NCBI GenBank assembly: GCA_964575455.1
Contig: CAZNRX010000013.1
Coordinates: forward strand, 1-64,000
Origin: SKLM01 sp964575455
GTDB taxonomy: Bacteria > Chloroflexota > Anaerolineae > B4-G1
DNA: 64,000 bases
Reading direction: 5' to 3'
Below, piece after piece: positions 51,837-60,095 of the stretch (position 1 is the first letter of the stretch; every line of letters begins with the position of its first letter). Both the position numbers and the translations under genes were made by a program. The notes beneath the pieces are model-generated. The model did not search any database. It worked only from the letters and a program-made list of their open reading frames with translations, and was not told the DNA's origin.

Positions 51837-52442
51837 ATGGACAAATCTAAGCTACGTGAGAGGTACCGCAACGTTCGAGAGAGCCTTTCTGCCGCGAGCG
51901 TCACTGAGGGATCCGCGGCCGTCTGTCGGCGCTTGGCGAGCATGACGCTGATGCGCGAAGCGGAGACCGTGATGGCCTACCTGGCGTTCAGCAACGAGGT
52001 CGACCTGGGCTTGCTGTTCGAGCTCCTGCCCGACATCGAGTGGGTGCTGCCCCGCATCCAGGGTCAGGAGATGATCCTCCATCCCTACGAACCGGATAGG
52101 CTGGTCCGCCATCCCTTCGGCATGCTGGAGCCCCCGGCGGACGCGCCGGTGGTCGACCCGCAGGATCTGGACGTGGTGCTGGTGCCGGGCGTCTCCTTCG
52201 ACCCGCGCGGCGGGCGCCTGGGGTTCGGTGGGGGATTCTACGACCGTTTTCTCGTGAAGACGTCCGCCACGCGGATTGGCATCTGCCACGCCGACTGCCT
52301 GGCCGAGCAGCTCCCCTGCGCGGACCACGATCGGCGCATGGACTGGGTCGTCACGCCCACTGCGTCCATCCACACCGCCCCGCGATGGCGGCGCGAGTGC
52401 GCGTTGGTGGAACATCGCCACAGCGCTGAACCGCCGTGCTGA
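51837..52442 (+). CDS. 5-formyltetrahydrofolate cyclo-ligase
   Basis: The product has 201 residues from ATG 51837; GTG 51828 is an alternative and neither start has a well-spaced ribosome binding site. Basic N-terminus (KSKLRERYRNVRESL), the ATP/folate signature LVPGVSFDPRGGRLGFGGGFYDRFL (partly quoted here as GGRLGFGGGFYDR) and DWVVTPT match the family at its usual length. It converts 5-formyl-THF to 5,10-methenyl-THF with ATP. Confidence 0.9.
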   Translation: MDKSKLRERYRNVRESLSAASVTEGSAAVCRRLASMTLMREAETVMAYLAFSNEVDLGLLFELLPDIEWVLPRIQGQEMILHPYEPDRLVRHPFGMLEPPADAPVVDPQDLDVVLVPGVSFDPRGGRLGFGGGFYDRFLVKTSATRIGICHADCLAEQLPCADHDRRMDWVVTPTASIHTAPRWRRECALVEHRHSAEPPC

Positions 52443-52448
52443 TAGCGG

Positions 52449-52489
52449 AACCCCGCTGCGCGGGCTATTGCGGCCTGCGTAGCAGGGTT
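52449..52489. terminator. Hairpin between convergent cyclo-ligase and lepA
   Basis: Arms AACCCCGCTGCGCGGGC (52449-52465) and GCCTGCGTAGCAGGGTT (52473-52489) pair over 17 positions with one mismatch and two G-U pairs. The position between two converging genes suits a bidirectional terminator. Confidence 0.6.
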
Positions 52490-52547
52490 TGGCTTTGAGC
52501 CGGGAGGTTCAGCCCCTGGCTCCCGGCGGCTGGCGACCGCCGGCGAC

Positions 52548-54374
52548 TCAATCGTCGTCCAAACGCAGCACGGCCATGAACGCCTCCTGCGGAATGGCCA
52601 CGTCGCCCAGCCGCTTGAGCCGCTTCCGGCCCTGTTTCTGCCGGTCGAGCAGCTTCCGCTTCCGGGTCACGTCGCCGCCGTAGATCCCCGAGAGCACGTC
52701 CTTCCGCCGCGCCTTCACCGTCTCCCGGGCGATGACGCGGCTGCCCAGGGCGGCCTGGATGGGCACCGGGAAGAGCTGCTCTGGGATCACGTCCTTCAGC
52801 TTGGTCACCAGCGCCGAGCCCTTCTCATACGCCTTGTCCCGGTGGACGATGAGCGAGAGCGCATCGACCGGCTCCTTGTTGACCAGGATATCCATCCGGA
52901 CGAGGTCCTCCGTGCGGTAGCCGACGAAGTGGTAGTCCATTGAGGCGTACCCGCGGGTGCACGACTTCAGCCGGTCGTGGAGGTCGACGATCATCTCCGC
53001 CAGCGGCATCTCGAAGGTGAGGATCACCCGCTCGCTGTCCGGATACTCGGTGGTGACGTACTCGCCGCGCCGCTGCATGATCAGCTCCATCACCGGCCCG
53101 ATGTACGTCGAGGGCGTGAAGATCTGGATCCGGACCCACGGCTCGCGTATCTCGTCGATGCGGTGTGGCTCCGGCAGATCGGCCGGGCTGGAGACCTCCA
53201 CCACCTCGCCGTCGTGGGTCACCGCGCGGAAGCCGACGCTGGGGGCGGTGGCGATCAGGTTCAGGTCGTACTCGCGCTCCAGCCGCTCCTGCACGATCTC
53301 CATGTGGAACAGCCCCAGGAAGCCGCAGCGGAAGCCGTACTGGAGTGCCTGCGACGTCTCCGGCTCGAAGGTCAGGGCCGCGTCGTTGAGCTGCAGCTTC
53401 TCCAGCGCGTTGCGCAGCGTGTGGAAGTCGTCGGCGTCAACCGGGTAGATCCCGGCGAAGACCATGGGCTTCACGGGCCGGTAGCCGGGCAGCGGCTCCG
53501 CCGCCGGCTCCGTCGCGCTGGTGAGCGTGTCGCCCACCTGGCACTCGCGCACCGTCTTCAGGCCCGTGGCCACGTAGCCCACCTGGCCCGTCTTCAGCTT
53601 CCCCGTCTCCAGCATCTGCGGGGCGAAGGCGCCGATCTCCATCGGCTCCGTGGTGGCGCCGGTGGCCATCAGCCGCAGGTGAGAGCTCATCTCCAGCGTG
53701 CCGTCGATCACGCGCACGTAGGCCACCACGCCCTTATAGGGGTCGTAGTGAGAGTCGAAGATCAGGGCGCGCAGGGGGGCCTTCTCATCACCGTTGGGGG
53801 GCGGGAAGCGCTCAACCGCCGCCGCCAGCACCTGCTCCACCTCCCAGCCCTCCTTGGCCGAGACGTGCAGCACCTCGTCGGGGTCTACGCCCAGCAGGGC
53901 GGCCAGCTCCAGCGTTACGTCCACCGTGCGCGCCATCTTCAGGTCGATCTTGTTGACCACGGGGAGGATCTCCAGGTCGGCATCTAGCGCCAGGTAGAGG
54001 TTGGCCAGCGTCTGGGCCTCGATCCCCTGGGCGGCGTCGACGACGAGGATCGCCCCCTCGCAGGCGGCAAGCGCGCGGCTCACCTCGTAGGAGAAGTCGA
54101 CATGGCCCGGCGTGTCGATCAGGTTCAGCTCGTACCCCTCGTCGTCCTCCTCTGTCTCGTCCGCTTCGTCGGCTGGGGTGTACCGCATGCGCACCGCCGA
54201 GGCCTTGATGGTCACCCCGCGCTCGCGCTCCAGGTCCATGGAGTCGAGCACCTGGTCCATCATCTCCCGGTCGGCGACGGTGTCCGTCAGCTCCAGCAAC
54301 CGGTCGGCCAGCGTCGACTTGCCGTGGTCGATGTGGGCCACGATGCAGAAATCGCGGATCTGCTCCTGATTCAT
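52548..54374 (-). CDS. lepA: Elongation factor 4 (LepA)
   Basis: The product has 608 residues, the normal length. ATG 54374 (MNQEQIRDFCIVAHIDHGKST) is chosen because it matches family N-termini, and GGGAG lies upstream. P-loop AHIDHGKST, switch II LIDTPGHVDF, NKIDLK, and the LepA C-terminal domain with the basic end GGDVTRKRKLLDRQKQGRKR (partly quoted). It is a ribosome-binding GTPase that back-translocates or remodels stalled ribosomes. Confidence 0.97.
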   Translation of the reverse strand: MNQEQIRDFCIVAHIDHGKSTLADRLLELTDTVADREMMDQVLDSMDLERERGVTIKASAVRMRYTPADEADETEEDDEGYELNLIDTPGHVDFSYEVSRALAACEGAILVVDAAQGIEAQTLANLYLALDADLEILPVVNKIDLKMARTVDVTLELAALLGVDPDEVLHVSAKEGWEVEQVLAAAVERFPPPNGDEKAPLRALIFDSHYDPYKGVVAYVRVIDGTLEMSSHLRLMATGATTEPMEIGAFAPQMLETGKLKTGQVGYVATGLKTVRECQVGDTLTSATEPAAEPLPGYRPVKPMVFAGIYPVDADDFHTLRNALEKLQLNDAALTFEPETSQALQYGFRCGFLGLFHMEIVQERLEREYDLNLIATAPSVGFRAVTHDGEVVEVSSPADLPEPHRIDEIREPWVRIQIFTPSTYIGPVMELIMQRRGEYVTTEYPDSERVILTFEMPLAEMIVDLHDRLKSCTRGYASMDYHFVGYRTEDLVRMDILVNKEPVDALSLIVHRDKAYEKGSALVTKLKDVIPEQLFPVPIQAALGSRVIARETVKARRKDVLSGIYGGDVTRKRKLLDRQKQGRKRLKRLGDVAIPQEAFMAVLRLDDD

Positions 54375-54397
54375 ACTCTCTCCCATACCACTTTGCT

Positions 54398-54422
54398 GCG
54401 GTCGGATCGCAGATCCGACCGC
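54398..54422. repeat. Hairpin repeat with CGCAG loop in the lepA leader
   Basis: A perfect 10-bp stem GCGGTCGGAT/ATCCGACCGC with loop CGCAG lies 24 nt upstream of the lepA start. The loop recurs at 23691-23695 with a different stem. Confidence 0.65.
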
Positions 54423-54542
54423 GCCGAACAATCGCTCCCTTGCAAGGCGAAACCGCCGGCAAACACACCGACGGTTCATGTCGTCTCAGTAGACCCAACT
54501 TGCTCGCTCCAGGTCTGACTTGCTCACCCTTGGCCCGACTCG

Positions 54543-54593
54543 CTCGCCCTGGATCGCCAGATCCGGGGCAAGAACGGGGATTTGACAATCCCC
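54543..54593. repeat. GGATCGCCAG repeat, copy 3, and an adjacent GGGGATT hairpin
   Basis: CCCTGGATC-GCCA-GATCCGGGG (54547-54568) preceded by CTCG is the third copy of the dispersed block. A second hairpin GGGGATT-TGAC-AATCCCC (54576-54593) follows 7 nt later. They lie between lepA and the tRNA gene. Confidence 0.6.
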
Positions 54594-54654
54594 TTAGAGC
54601 AGTCTTGGATCTACTAGGTCTGTCTCTTGATTGCGACGGCTGTGATGTCTTGAG

Positions 54655-54726
54655 AGCGGGTGACGGGACTCGAACCCGTGACATTCAGCTTGGGAAGCTG
54701 ACGTTCTACCGCTAAACTACACCCGC
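54655..54726 (-). tRNA. tRNA-Gly, anticodon CCC
   Basis: A 72-nt cloverleaf: acceptor GCGGGTG/CACCCGC, D arm with GGTAGAAC, anticodon stem TCAGC/GCTGA with loop TTCCCAA (anticodon CCC), T stem ACGGG/CCCGT with loop TTCGAGT, discriminator T. CCA is not encoded. It reads the GGG glycine codon, as expected in a GC-rich genome. Confidence 0.95.
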
Positions 54727-54739
54727 CGATCCACGCTGT

Positions 54740-54767
54740 ATTATACTCAAGGCCGTTGAGATGTCAA
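54740..54767 (-). promoter_or_regulatory. Consensus promoter for tRNA-Gly
   Basis: Minus strand: -35 TTGACA (54767-54762), 16-bp spacer, -10 TATAAT (54745-54740). Both boxes match consensus exactly. Transcription would start a few bases before the tRNA 5' end. Confidence 0.8.
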
Positions 54768-54832
54768 ATCGGGGCGATCGGGCAGGCAGGGCAATGGCCT
54801 TTGGCGGATCACGGGTGCCACGACCCGAGCTC

Positions 54833-54860
54833 TTGACCTGGGGCCAGGTTGACATACAAT
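54833..54860 (+). promoter_or_regulatory. Promoter for the PhoD-like gene
   Basis: -35 TTGACC (54833-54838), 16-bp spacer, -10 TACAAT (54855-54860). The leader to ATG 54989 would be ~120 nt. Confidence 0.6.
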
Positions 54861-54988
54861 AGACATCAGCAGGCGAGACCGTCAAGCCAGCGGGACTCAC
54901 CTTCGCCTTCCAGGCCTGGCACAGGCGGCAGTCTCGGACTCAATGTCACGAGACACGAGCCAAGAGAGGGGGATCTCGCAAGAAGACG

Positions 54989-56836
54989 ATGAAACGATTG
55001 CTGCGAACACTCGTCTCGTTGATTATCATCACCACGGCGGCCGCCGTCTTGATCGTCGGCACGAGCAGGGTGCGAGCCAGACTCCGCAACCCACCCTGGA
55101 AGATCACCCAAGTGCCCGAGGATGAGGTGATCTGTTTCACGCTCTACACGGTCAACGATGGCGTTCTGAAGCTGACGGCCCAGCTCTATGAGCTGCCTCC
55201 CGAGGCCGACCGCACGGTCCGCCTCCAGGTCAAGAAGGCGGGTCGTTGGAGACAGATCGCCGAGACCGAGGTGAGCGGGCCGGATTGGGTGGCGGTCTTT
55301 CGGGTGGAGGATTGGGATGCGACCCGGGATCACGACTATCGCGTCGCTCACGGGGATAGCGCGTCCTACACTGGCGTGATACGAAGAGACCCGGTGGACA
55401 AGGAGGAGATCGTCGTCGCCGCCTTCACGGGGAACTCCAACAAGGACCGTGGCCCGCGGGCTGACGTCATCGAGAACGTGGAGCGGCAGGATCCCGACCT
55501 GCTCTTCTTCTCCGGCGACCAGGTCTACGACCACAACGATCACTTCGCAGCCTGGCTCCTGTTCGGACGTCAGTTCGGCGAGATCACGCGCAACAGGCCA
55601 GCAGTCGTCATCCCCGACGATCACGACGTGGGGGTGCGGAACCTGTGGGGAGAGGGCGGCGAGCCAGGACCGGGCGGCTACAAGGATCCCGACTACGTCA
55701 GAATGGTCGAGAGGGCCCAGACCAGCCACCTCCCCGATCCCTACGACCCCACGCCCATAGAGCGAGGCATCGGCGTCTACTACACCTCCATGACCTGGGG
55801 GAGGATCGGGTTCGCCATCATCGAGGATCGCAAGTTCAAGTCTCAGATCGACGTCCTGGATCGCCAGGCCCTGGAGCGGCAGGGCGTTGAGTTCGCCCGG
55901 CCCGACCACATTGAGGAGCTGCCTGACCCTCAGATGGTCGACGTCGCCACGGCCACACTGCTGGGCGAGCGTCAGCTCACCTTCCTCCGCGACTGGACGG
56001 CAGATTGGAGCGGCCAGGACATGAAGGCCGTCCTCTCGCAGGCGCCGTTCGCCGTTTCGGCTCACGTGCACGGCCCGACGAGGCAGCGCCTGGAGGTGGA
56101 TCTGGACACCAACGGCTGGCCGCAGCGTGGGCGGGAGAGGGCCCTGCGAGAGATGCGCAAGGGCTTCGCGCTCCACATCAACGGCGACCAGCACCTGGCG
56201 ACGGCGATCCACCAGGGCGTCGATGATTGGGGCGACGCATCATTCTCCTTCTCGGTGCCCTCCGTCGTGAACTACTACCGGCGCTGGTGGAAGCCGCTGG
56301 AACCTGAGCGAAACCTTCCGGAGGGCGCCCTGGAGCACGCGGGGCAGTACGAGGACGGCTTCGGCAACAAGATCACCATGGTGGCCTACGCCAATCCAGA
56401 CCTGAGCAGACGTGGATACGACAAGTGGCGCGCTCAAGCCGCCGGGTATGGCCTCGTACGGTTCAACAAGCGGACCCGCGAGATCACCATAGCGTGCTGG
56501 CCTCGTGGCTGTGACGTCACCGATCCGGACTGCGAGCAGTATCCCGGATGGCCTATCACCATCGCGCAGGAGGACAACTACGGGCGTCAGCCGGTCGCCT
56601 ATCTCCCGACACTCGAGATCACCGGCGCGGAGGACCCGGTCGTGCAGGTGATTCAGGAGCCTGGAGGAGAGATTGTGTACACCCTGCGCATCAACGGAAC
56701 GTCCTATCGGCCCAAGGTGTTTGAGGCAGGGTCCTATTCCATCAAGGTCGGTGAAGGGAAGAGGGCGGAGGTTCTCAGGGGCGTCGAATCGGTGGCCCCC
56801 GGCGAATCAGCCACCCTATCGGTAACGCTTGATTGA
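54989..56836 (+). CDS. PhoD-like phosphatase / metallophosphoesterase, membrane-anchored
   Basis: The product has 615 residues. One N-terminal membrane helix (~7-26) leads to an Ig-like region (~45-135) and a PhoD-type phosphatase fold (~145-500). Metal-ligand motifs are FSGDQVYDH (Asp ~178), VIPDDHDVGV (~210) and LHINGDQHLAT (~395-401). A beta-rich C-terminal domain follows (~530-615). PhoD enzymes are extracytoplasmic phosphodiesterases or alkaline phosphatases that use Fe/Ca. The gene ends at the start of the S-component gene and the two are probably co-transcribed. Confidence 0.85.
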   Translation: MKRLLRTLVSLIIITTAAAVLIVGTSRVRARLRNPPWKITQVPEDEVICFTLYTVNDGVLKLTAQLYELPPEADRTVRLQVKKAGRWRQIAETEVSGPDWVAVFRVEDWDATRDHDYRVAHGDSASYTGVIRRDPVDKEEIVVAAFTGNSNKDRGPRADVIENVERQDPDLLFFSGDQVYDHNDHFAAWLLFGRQFGEITRNRPAVVIPDDHDVGVRNLWGEGGEPGPGGYKDPDYVRMVERAQTSHLPDPYDPTPIERGIGVYYTSMTWGRIGFAIIEDRKFKSQIDVLDRQALERQGVEFARPDHIEELPDPQMVDVATATLLGERQLTFLRDWTADWSGQDMKAVLSQAPFAVSAHVHGPTRQRLEVDLDTNGWPQRGRERALREMRKGFALHINGDQHLATAIHQGVDDWGDASFSFSVPSVVNYYRRWWKPLEPERNLPEGALEHAGQYEDGFGNKITMVAYANPDLSRRGYDKWRAQAAGYGLVRFNKRTREITIACWPRGCDVTDPDCEQYPGWPITIAQEDNYGRQPVAYLPTLEITGAEDPVVQVIQEPGGEIVYTLRINGTSYRPKVFEAGSYSIKVGEGKRAEVLRGVESVAPGESATLSVTLD

Positions 56837-56850
56837 AGGGAGGCAAGGCA

Positions 56851-57756
56851 ATGAGACGCCTCATCAAGAACCGGACCATCACCTGGCTGGCCGTGCTGCT
56901 CACCTTCGTGGTGCTGCTGGCGCTGGCCAACTGGCTCACCGAGGGCGAGACCTTCGCGGGCGTTGCCCCGATCGCCGTCATCGCTGTGGCTCTGGCGGGC
57001 CTTGTCGGCGTCTACCGGGCAACTGCGGAGAGCAGAGTCTGGCGGGTCCAACCGCGCCATGTGTCCATCATGGCCATCGGGGCAGCGCTCTACGCCGGGC
57101 TGGCCTACGTCTTCGACGCGCGCCTGGACCTCTCCGTCGGGCAGGTGGCGATCCGTCCCATGATATGCATCCCGATCCTCTTCGGCTACGCCTTCGGCCC
57201 GGTCGTCGGCTTCTTCACCGGGGCCGTGGGAGGGCTACTGGGCGATGTCTTCACCGCCTTTGGCGTCTTCCCGGCGTGGGTCATCGGCAGTGGACTGTCC
57301 GGCATGGTGCCGGGGTTGACAACGCTTCTGGCCCAGGATAGGCACAATCTGCGCTACTTGTCCACCTTGGTCATCCTGCTGGTCGCCATTGCCGCGACCA
57401 TCGTCTTCGTCCATCCCCTGGCGCCAGAGCCCTGGACGGACGAGGTCAAGGACTTCTCCTTCTGGGGCTGGGCCCTCATTATTGGGGGCGTGGTGATGGT
57501 GGCCAATCGCTTTCTGCTGGAGCAGGTCAGTCTGGCGCTGGCGGCGGTGAACCTGTGGGGCACGCTGGGCATTATCGTCGGCGTCGGCTTCGTCTCCGTG
57601 GCTCACATCTGGATGAACGAGTACAGCCTCACCACCGCCCTGGTCGGCGAGTTTGCGCCGGCCGCCGCCACCGACGTTCTCAACCTGATGATCTTCACGC
57701 CCCTGGTGCTGGCGGGCTACAATGCGATTCGGGAGCGCATCAGATGCTCGAGATGA
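56851..57756 (+). CDS. ECF-transporter S-component-like membrane protein
   Basis: The product has 301 residues from ATG 56851, with GGGAGG upstream. About eight to nine hydrophobic helices. The stretch IRPMICIPILFGYAFGPVVGFFTGAVGGLLGD (partly quoted as FGPVVGFFTGAVGGLLGD) is the S-component signature of vitamin-uptake ECF transporters. S-components bind vitamins such as riboflavin or thiamine precursors and need an EcfA/EcfT module. None is encoded here, so a module encoded elsewhere must be shared. The N-terminal ~70 residues exceed the usual S-component. The ligand is unknown. Confidence 0.75.
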   Translation: MRRLIKNRTITWLAVLLTFVVLLALANWLTEGETFAGVAPIAVIAVALAGLVGVYRATAESRVWRVQPRHVSIMAIGAALYAGLAYVFDARLDLSVGQVAIRPMICIPILFGYAFGPVVGFFTGAVGGLLGDVFTAFGVFPAWVIGSGLSGMVPGLTTLLAQDRHNLRYLSTLVILLVAIAATIVFVHPLAPEPWTDEVKDFSFWGWALIIGGVVMVANRFLLEQVSLALAAVNLWGTLGIIVGVGFVSVAHIWMNEYSLTTALVGEFAPAAATDVLNLMIFTPLVLAGYNAIRERIRCSR

Positions 57757-57911
57757 ACTTCTTCCAGTCGGTGGTGCCGCTGGAGGGATGGACTGGCCGG
57801 ACGGCTTTCGCGCTCATGCTGGCCGCGATGGTCCTGTCGCCGCTGGCGATGGCTGTAGGCGGGCAAACGTTGTCGGTTACGTCCAGACCAGCCGCGCTCA
57901 GCCAGGGCTGA
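57744..57911 (+). CDS. Small membrane ORF overlapping the S-component end
   Basis: A 55-residue frame (MLEMNFFQSVVPLEGW, then one hydrophobic helix AFALMLAAMVLSPLAMAV) starts within the last 13 nt of the S-component gene with GGGAG 9 nt upstream. It could be a small partner protein or the broken start of a lost transporter gene. It has no recognised family. Confidence 0.35.
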   Translation: MLEMNFFQSVVPLEGWTGRTAFALMLAAMVLSPLAMAVGGQTLSVTSRPAALSQG

Positions 57912-57913
57912 GG

Positions 57914-57933
57914 GGCGGGTATGGCAACCCGCC
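57914..57933. repeat. GGCGGGT hairpin repeat variant
   Basis: Stem GGCGGGT/ACCCGCC with loop ATGGCA, a one-base loop variant of the copy at 13334-13353. It begins 2 nt after the stop of the small ORF. A further hairpin AGGGT-CTGCG-ACCCT lies at 58017-58031. The 263-nt gap 57912-58174 otherwise holds only the IclR promoter region. Confidence 0.6.
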
Positions 57934-58055
57934 TGCCAATCGAGTAGCGTAGCCCTCTCTCTGCCGCCGACGTAGGTCGGGTCTGCTGCCCCACGAAACG
58001 CTTCCCCTGGCTAGAAAGGGTCTGCGACCCTGTGGGTGAGGAGGGGGCGAAATCC

Positions 58056-58084
58056 TTGACTTTTGCACCACGATGTGCTATAAT
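58056..58084 (+). promoter_or_regulatory. Strong promoter of the second IclR locus
   Basis: -35 TTGACT (58056-58061), 17-bp spacer, -10 TATAAT (58079-58084). Start of transcription is expected near 58091, inside the operator region. Confidence 0.8.
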
Positions 58085-58092
58085 TGTTCTTG

Positions 58093-58106
58093 TGAAACTC
58101 GTTTCA
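58093..58106. promoter_or_regulatory. IclR-type operator at the transcription start
   Basis: The perfect palindrome TGAAAC-TC-GTTTCA covers the expected +1 region, 8 nt after the -10 box. IclR-family proteins bind such dyads. Binding here would block transcription, so autorepression relieved by a ligand is likely. Confidence 0.7.
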
Positions 58107-58174
58107 TAATGTGAAATAAGCATATGGGAACCTGATGGACCGGGTTCTCTCCTCTCGCTCACAAAGGTGAAAAC

Positions 58175-59002
58175 GTGGCATCAAGATCAGGCTTCATTCA
58201 ATCTGTCGATAGAGCCATGGCCATTCTCGATCTTCTGGCCGAGGCCGGTTCAGAAGGCGCGTCCGTGAGCGGCCTCAGCGACGGGATTGGGGTGAGCTCC
58301 AGCACGGTTCACCACATCCTATCCACGCTCAGGGAGCGGGACATCGTGGAGCAGGACTCCTCGTCCCGGAAGTACCGCCTGGGCATCCACTTGGTTCGAT
58401 TGGGAAACGTCGCGCTCCAGGCCACGAGCGTGCCGCAGGTCGCCCGCCCCTACCTGGAGAGGATATCGGAGGAGACCGGGAGATCTGTATCGCTGCTGGC
58501 CTTCCATGGCCTGCTGCGCACGCCCATGACGGGGATCAGCAGCAGCCGGCCTCTGGTGGCGAGGCACGCGCCGCTCCGAGTGTCCACCCTGCACGCCACC
58601 GGGTCGGGCAAGCTCCTGCTCGCGCACCTGCCGAAAACCGAGTTCGAACACTACCTTCGCCAGGCCCAGCTGGTTCGCTTCAGCGCGTCCACCATCACGG
58701 ACCCGGACGATCTCGAAGCCGAGCTTGAGCAGATCCGTGCCGAGGGCATATCGTACGACCGTGAGGAGTACGGGGAGGGCGTCGCCTGTGTCGCCGCGCC
58801 CGTCAGGGACGCCACGCTGAAGGTGGTCGGTTGTCTGGATCTCGTCTTCCCCACCACCACCGCGACGGAGGATGAGGCGGCCCAATTCGCCGACGCGGTG
58901 CGGGATGCGGCTTCGGAGCTTTCAGATCAGCTGCAGGACATCGGCCTGACCGCCTCCTACGGCGTGGAGCCGTATGCGCATCACACTCAACCCCTGTTGT
59001 GA
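58175..59002 (+). CDS. IclR-family transcriptional regulator 2
   Basis: The product has 275 residues; GTG 58175 has AAAGGTGA upstream. HTH ~10-65 (VSGLSDGIGVSSSTVHHILSTLRER), effector domain ~80-260 (STLHATGSGKLLLAHLP, ISYDREEYGEGVACVAAPVRD; partly quoted). It heads a plus-strand cluster with a dehydrogenase, a sugar-type aminotransferase, an exported amidotransferase-fold protein and a solute-binding protein. It is the likely local repressor. Confidence 0.93.
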   Translation: MASRSGFIQSVDRAMAILDLLAEAGSEGASVSGLSDGIGVSSSTVHHILSTLRERDIVEQDSSSRKYRLGIHLVRLGNVALQATSVPQVARPYLERISEETGRSVSLLAFHGLLRTPMTGISSSRPLVARHAPLRVSTLHATGSGKLLLAHLPKTEFEHYLRQAQLVRFSASTITDPDDLEAELEQIRAEGISYDREEYGEGVACVAAPVRDATLKVVGCLDLVFPTTTATEDEAAQFADAVRDAASELSDQLQDIGLTASYGVEPYAHHTQPLL

Positions 59003-59018
59003 CCATTCAGAGGAGGAC

Positions 59019-60056
59019 ATGAGCAAGAGTCAGTCGGTCCGTGGTATATGCTTCAAGCGGCCCCTGCATGCTGAGCTGCGGGAGGACATCCTTCTGCCCG
59101 AGATGGACGCCGACGGCGTTCTGGTCCGAACAGAGTACAGCATGATAAGTCGCGGCACTGAGCTGGACCTTTACGTGGGCGATATGCACGGACGAGGTGT
59201 GCATACCCAATGGTACCCGTTGCTCCCGGGATACATTCCCGTGGGCACCGTGCAGGATGCCGGGAGCAAGGTGACCCACCTGAAGCCCGGTGATCGTGTG
59301 GTGGGCTCCAACCTGTTCGCAGGGCTCGACGAGCGGTTCTGTATCGCCTGGGCCGGGCATACCGACTACACCATGATTGGCCGCACCACCCATCCTGCCC
59401 TGGGCAGCAAGCGGGCGGTGCGGGTCCCGGAGAGCGTGAGCCCCGAGCAGGCGGGCCTGGGGATGCTGGCCGGCGTGGCCTGGCATGGCGTCAGGGAGAA
59501 GGTGCGGCCCCAGCCGGGGGAGATCATCCTCGTCATCGGCCAGGGCGTGATCGGCCTCTTCGCGGCGCAGCTGTGCCAGATGATGGGCGCTGAGGTGGTC
59601 GTGGCCGATCACCACGAGAGCCGGCTCGATATCGCGCGTGCCAACGGGGTGGAGGAGACGGTGCTTAACGCCGACGTGCCGCTCCAGGATGCTGTCTTGG
59701 AGCGCACGGGCGGCGAGGCGCCCCACGCCGTCATTGAGGTGACGGGTGAGTTGGAGCCGTTGCGAGAGGCGTTCGACGTCGTGCGTCCCTACGGGCACGT
59801 GCACGCCCAGGGCATGTACCTTGACGCGGCGCCGCAGGACATGCTCCGGAAGCTGTTCGACAAGAACCTGACTATCTCGGCCACGGCCGGCGAGGCGCCG
59901 GATATGACGGCGGAGTGCCTGACCATGATGGCCGAGGGGCGGATCACGATGAAGGAGATGGTGTCGGACGTCGCCGACCCGCGCGATGCCGCCGACGTCT
60001 ACGATGCGCTCTATCGCCAACCAGACCAACTCCTGACCTGTGCCTTCAAATGGTAG
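59019..60056 (+). CDS. Medium-chain dehydrogenase/reductase lacking the zinc cysteines
   Basis: The product has 345 residues. ATG 59019 is chosen (AGAGGAGGAC upstream). GroES-like N-terminal domain with the YSMISRGTELDLYVG motif typical of the BchC-like/bi-domain MDR subgroup, GDRVVGSN, and a Rossmann fold (IGQGVIGLFAAQLCQMMGAEVVVAD, partly quoted). The usual catalytic-zinc Cys and structural-zinc cysteines are absent. It probably oxidises or reduces a sugar- or cyclitol-like alcohol with NAD(P). The neighbouring DegT-type gene would aminate or deaminate the matching ketone. Confidence 0.87.
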   Translation: MSKSQSVRGICFKRPLHAELREDILLPEMDADGVLVRTEYSMISRGTELDLYVGDMHGRGVHTQWYPLLPGYIPVGTVQDAGSKVTHLKPGDRVVGSNLFAGLDERFCIAWAGHTDYTMIGRTTHPALGSKRAVRVPESVSPEQAGLGMLAGVAWHGVREKVRPQPGEIILVIGQGVIGLFAAQLCQMMGAEVVVADHHESRLDIARANGVEETVLNADVPLQDAVLERTGGEAPHAVIEVTGELEPLREAFDVVRPYGHVHAQGMYLDAAPQDMLRKLFDKNLTISATAGEAPDMTAECLTMMAEGRITMKEMVSDVADPRDAADVYDALYRQPDQLLTCAFKW

Positions 60057-60095
60057 CCCAAGACGACCAGCCGTTCTGATGACAATGAGGTGAGC

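Noticed and set aside
54375..54479. 5' extension of the lepA frame
   Set aside because: It would add residues not in LepA and translate the CGCAG hairpin; family N-termini match ATG 54374.
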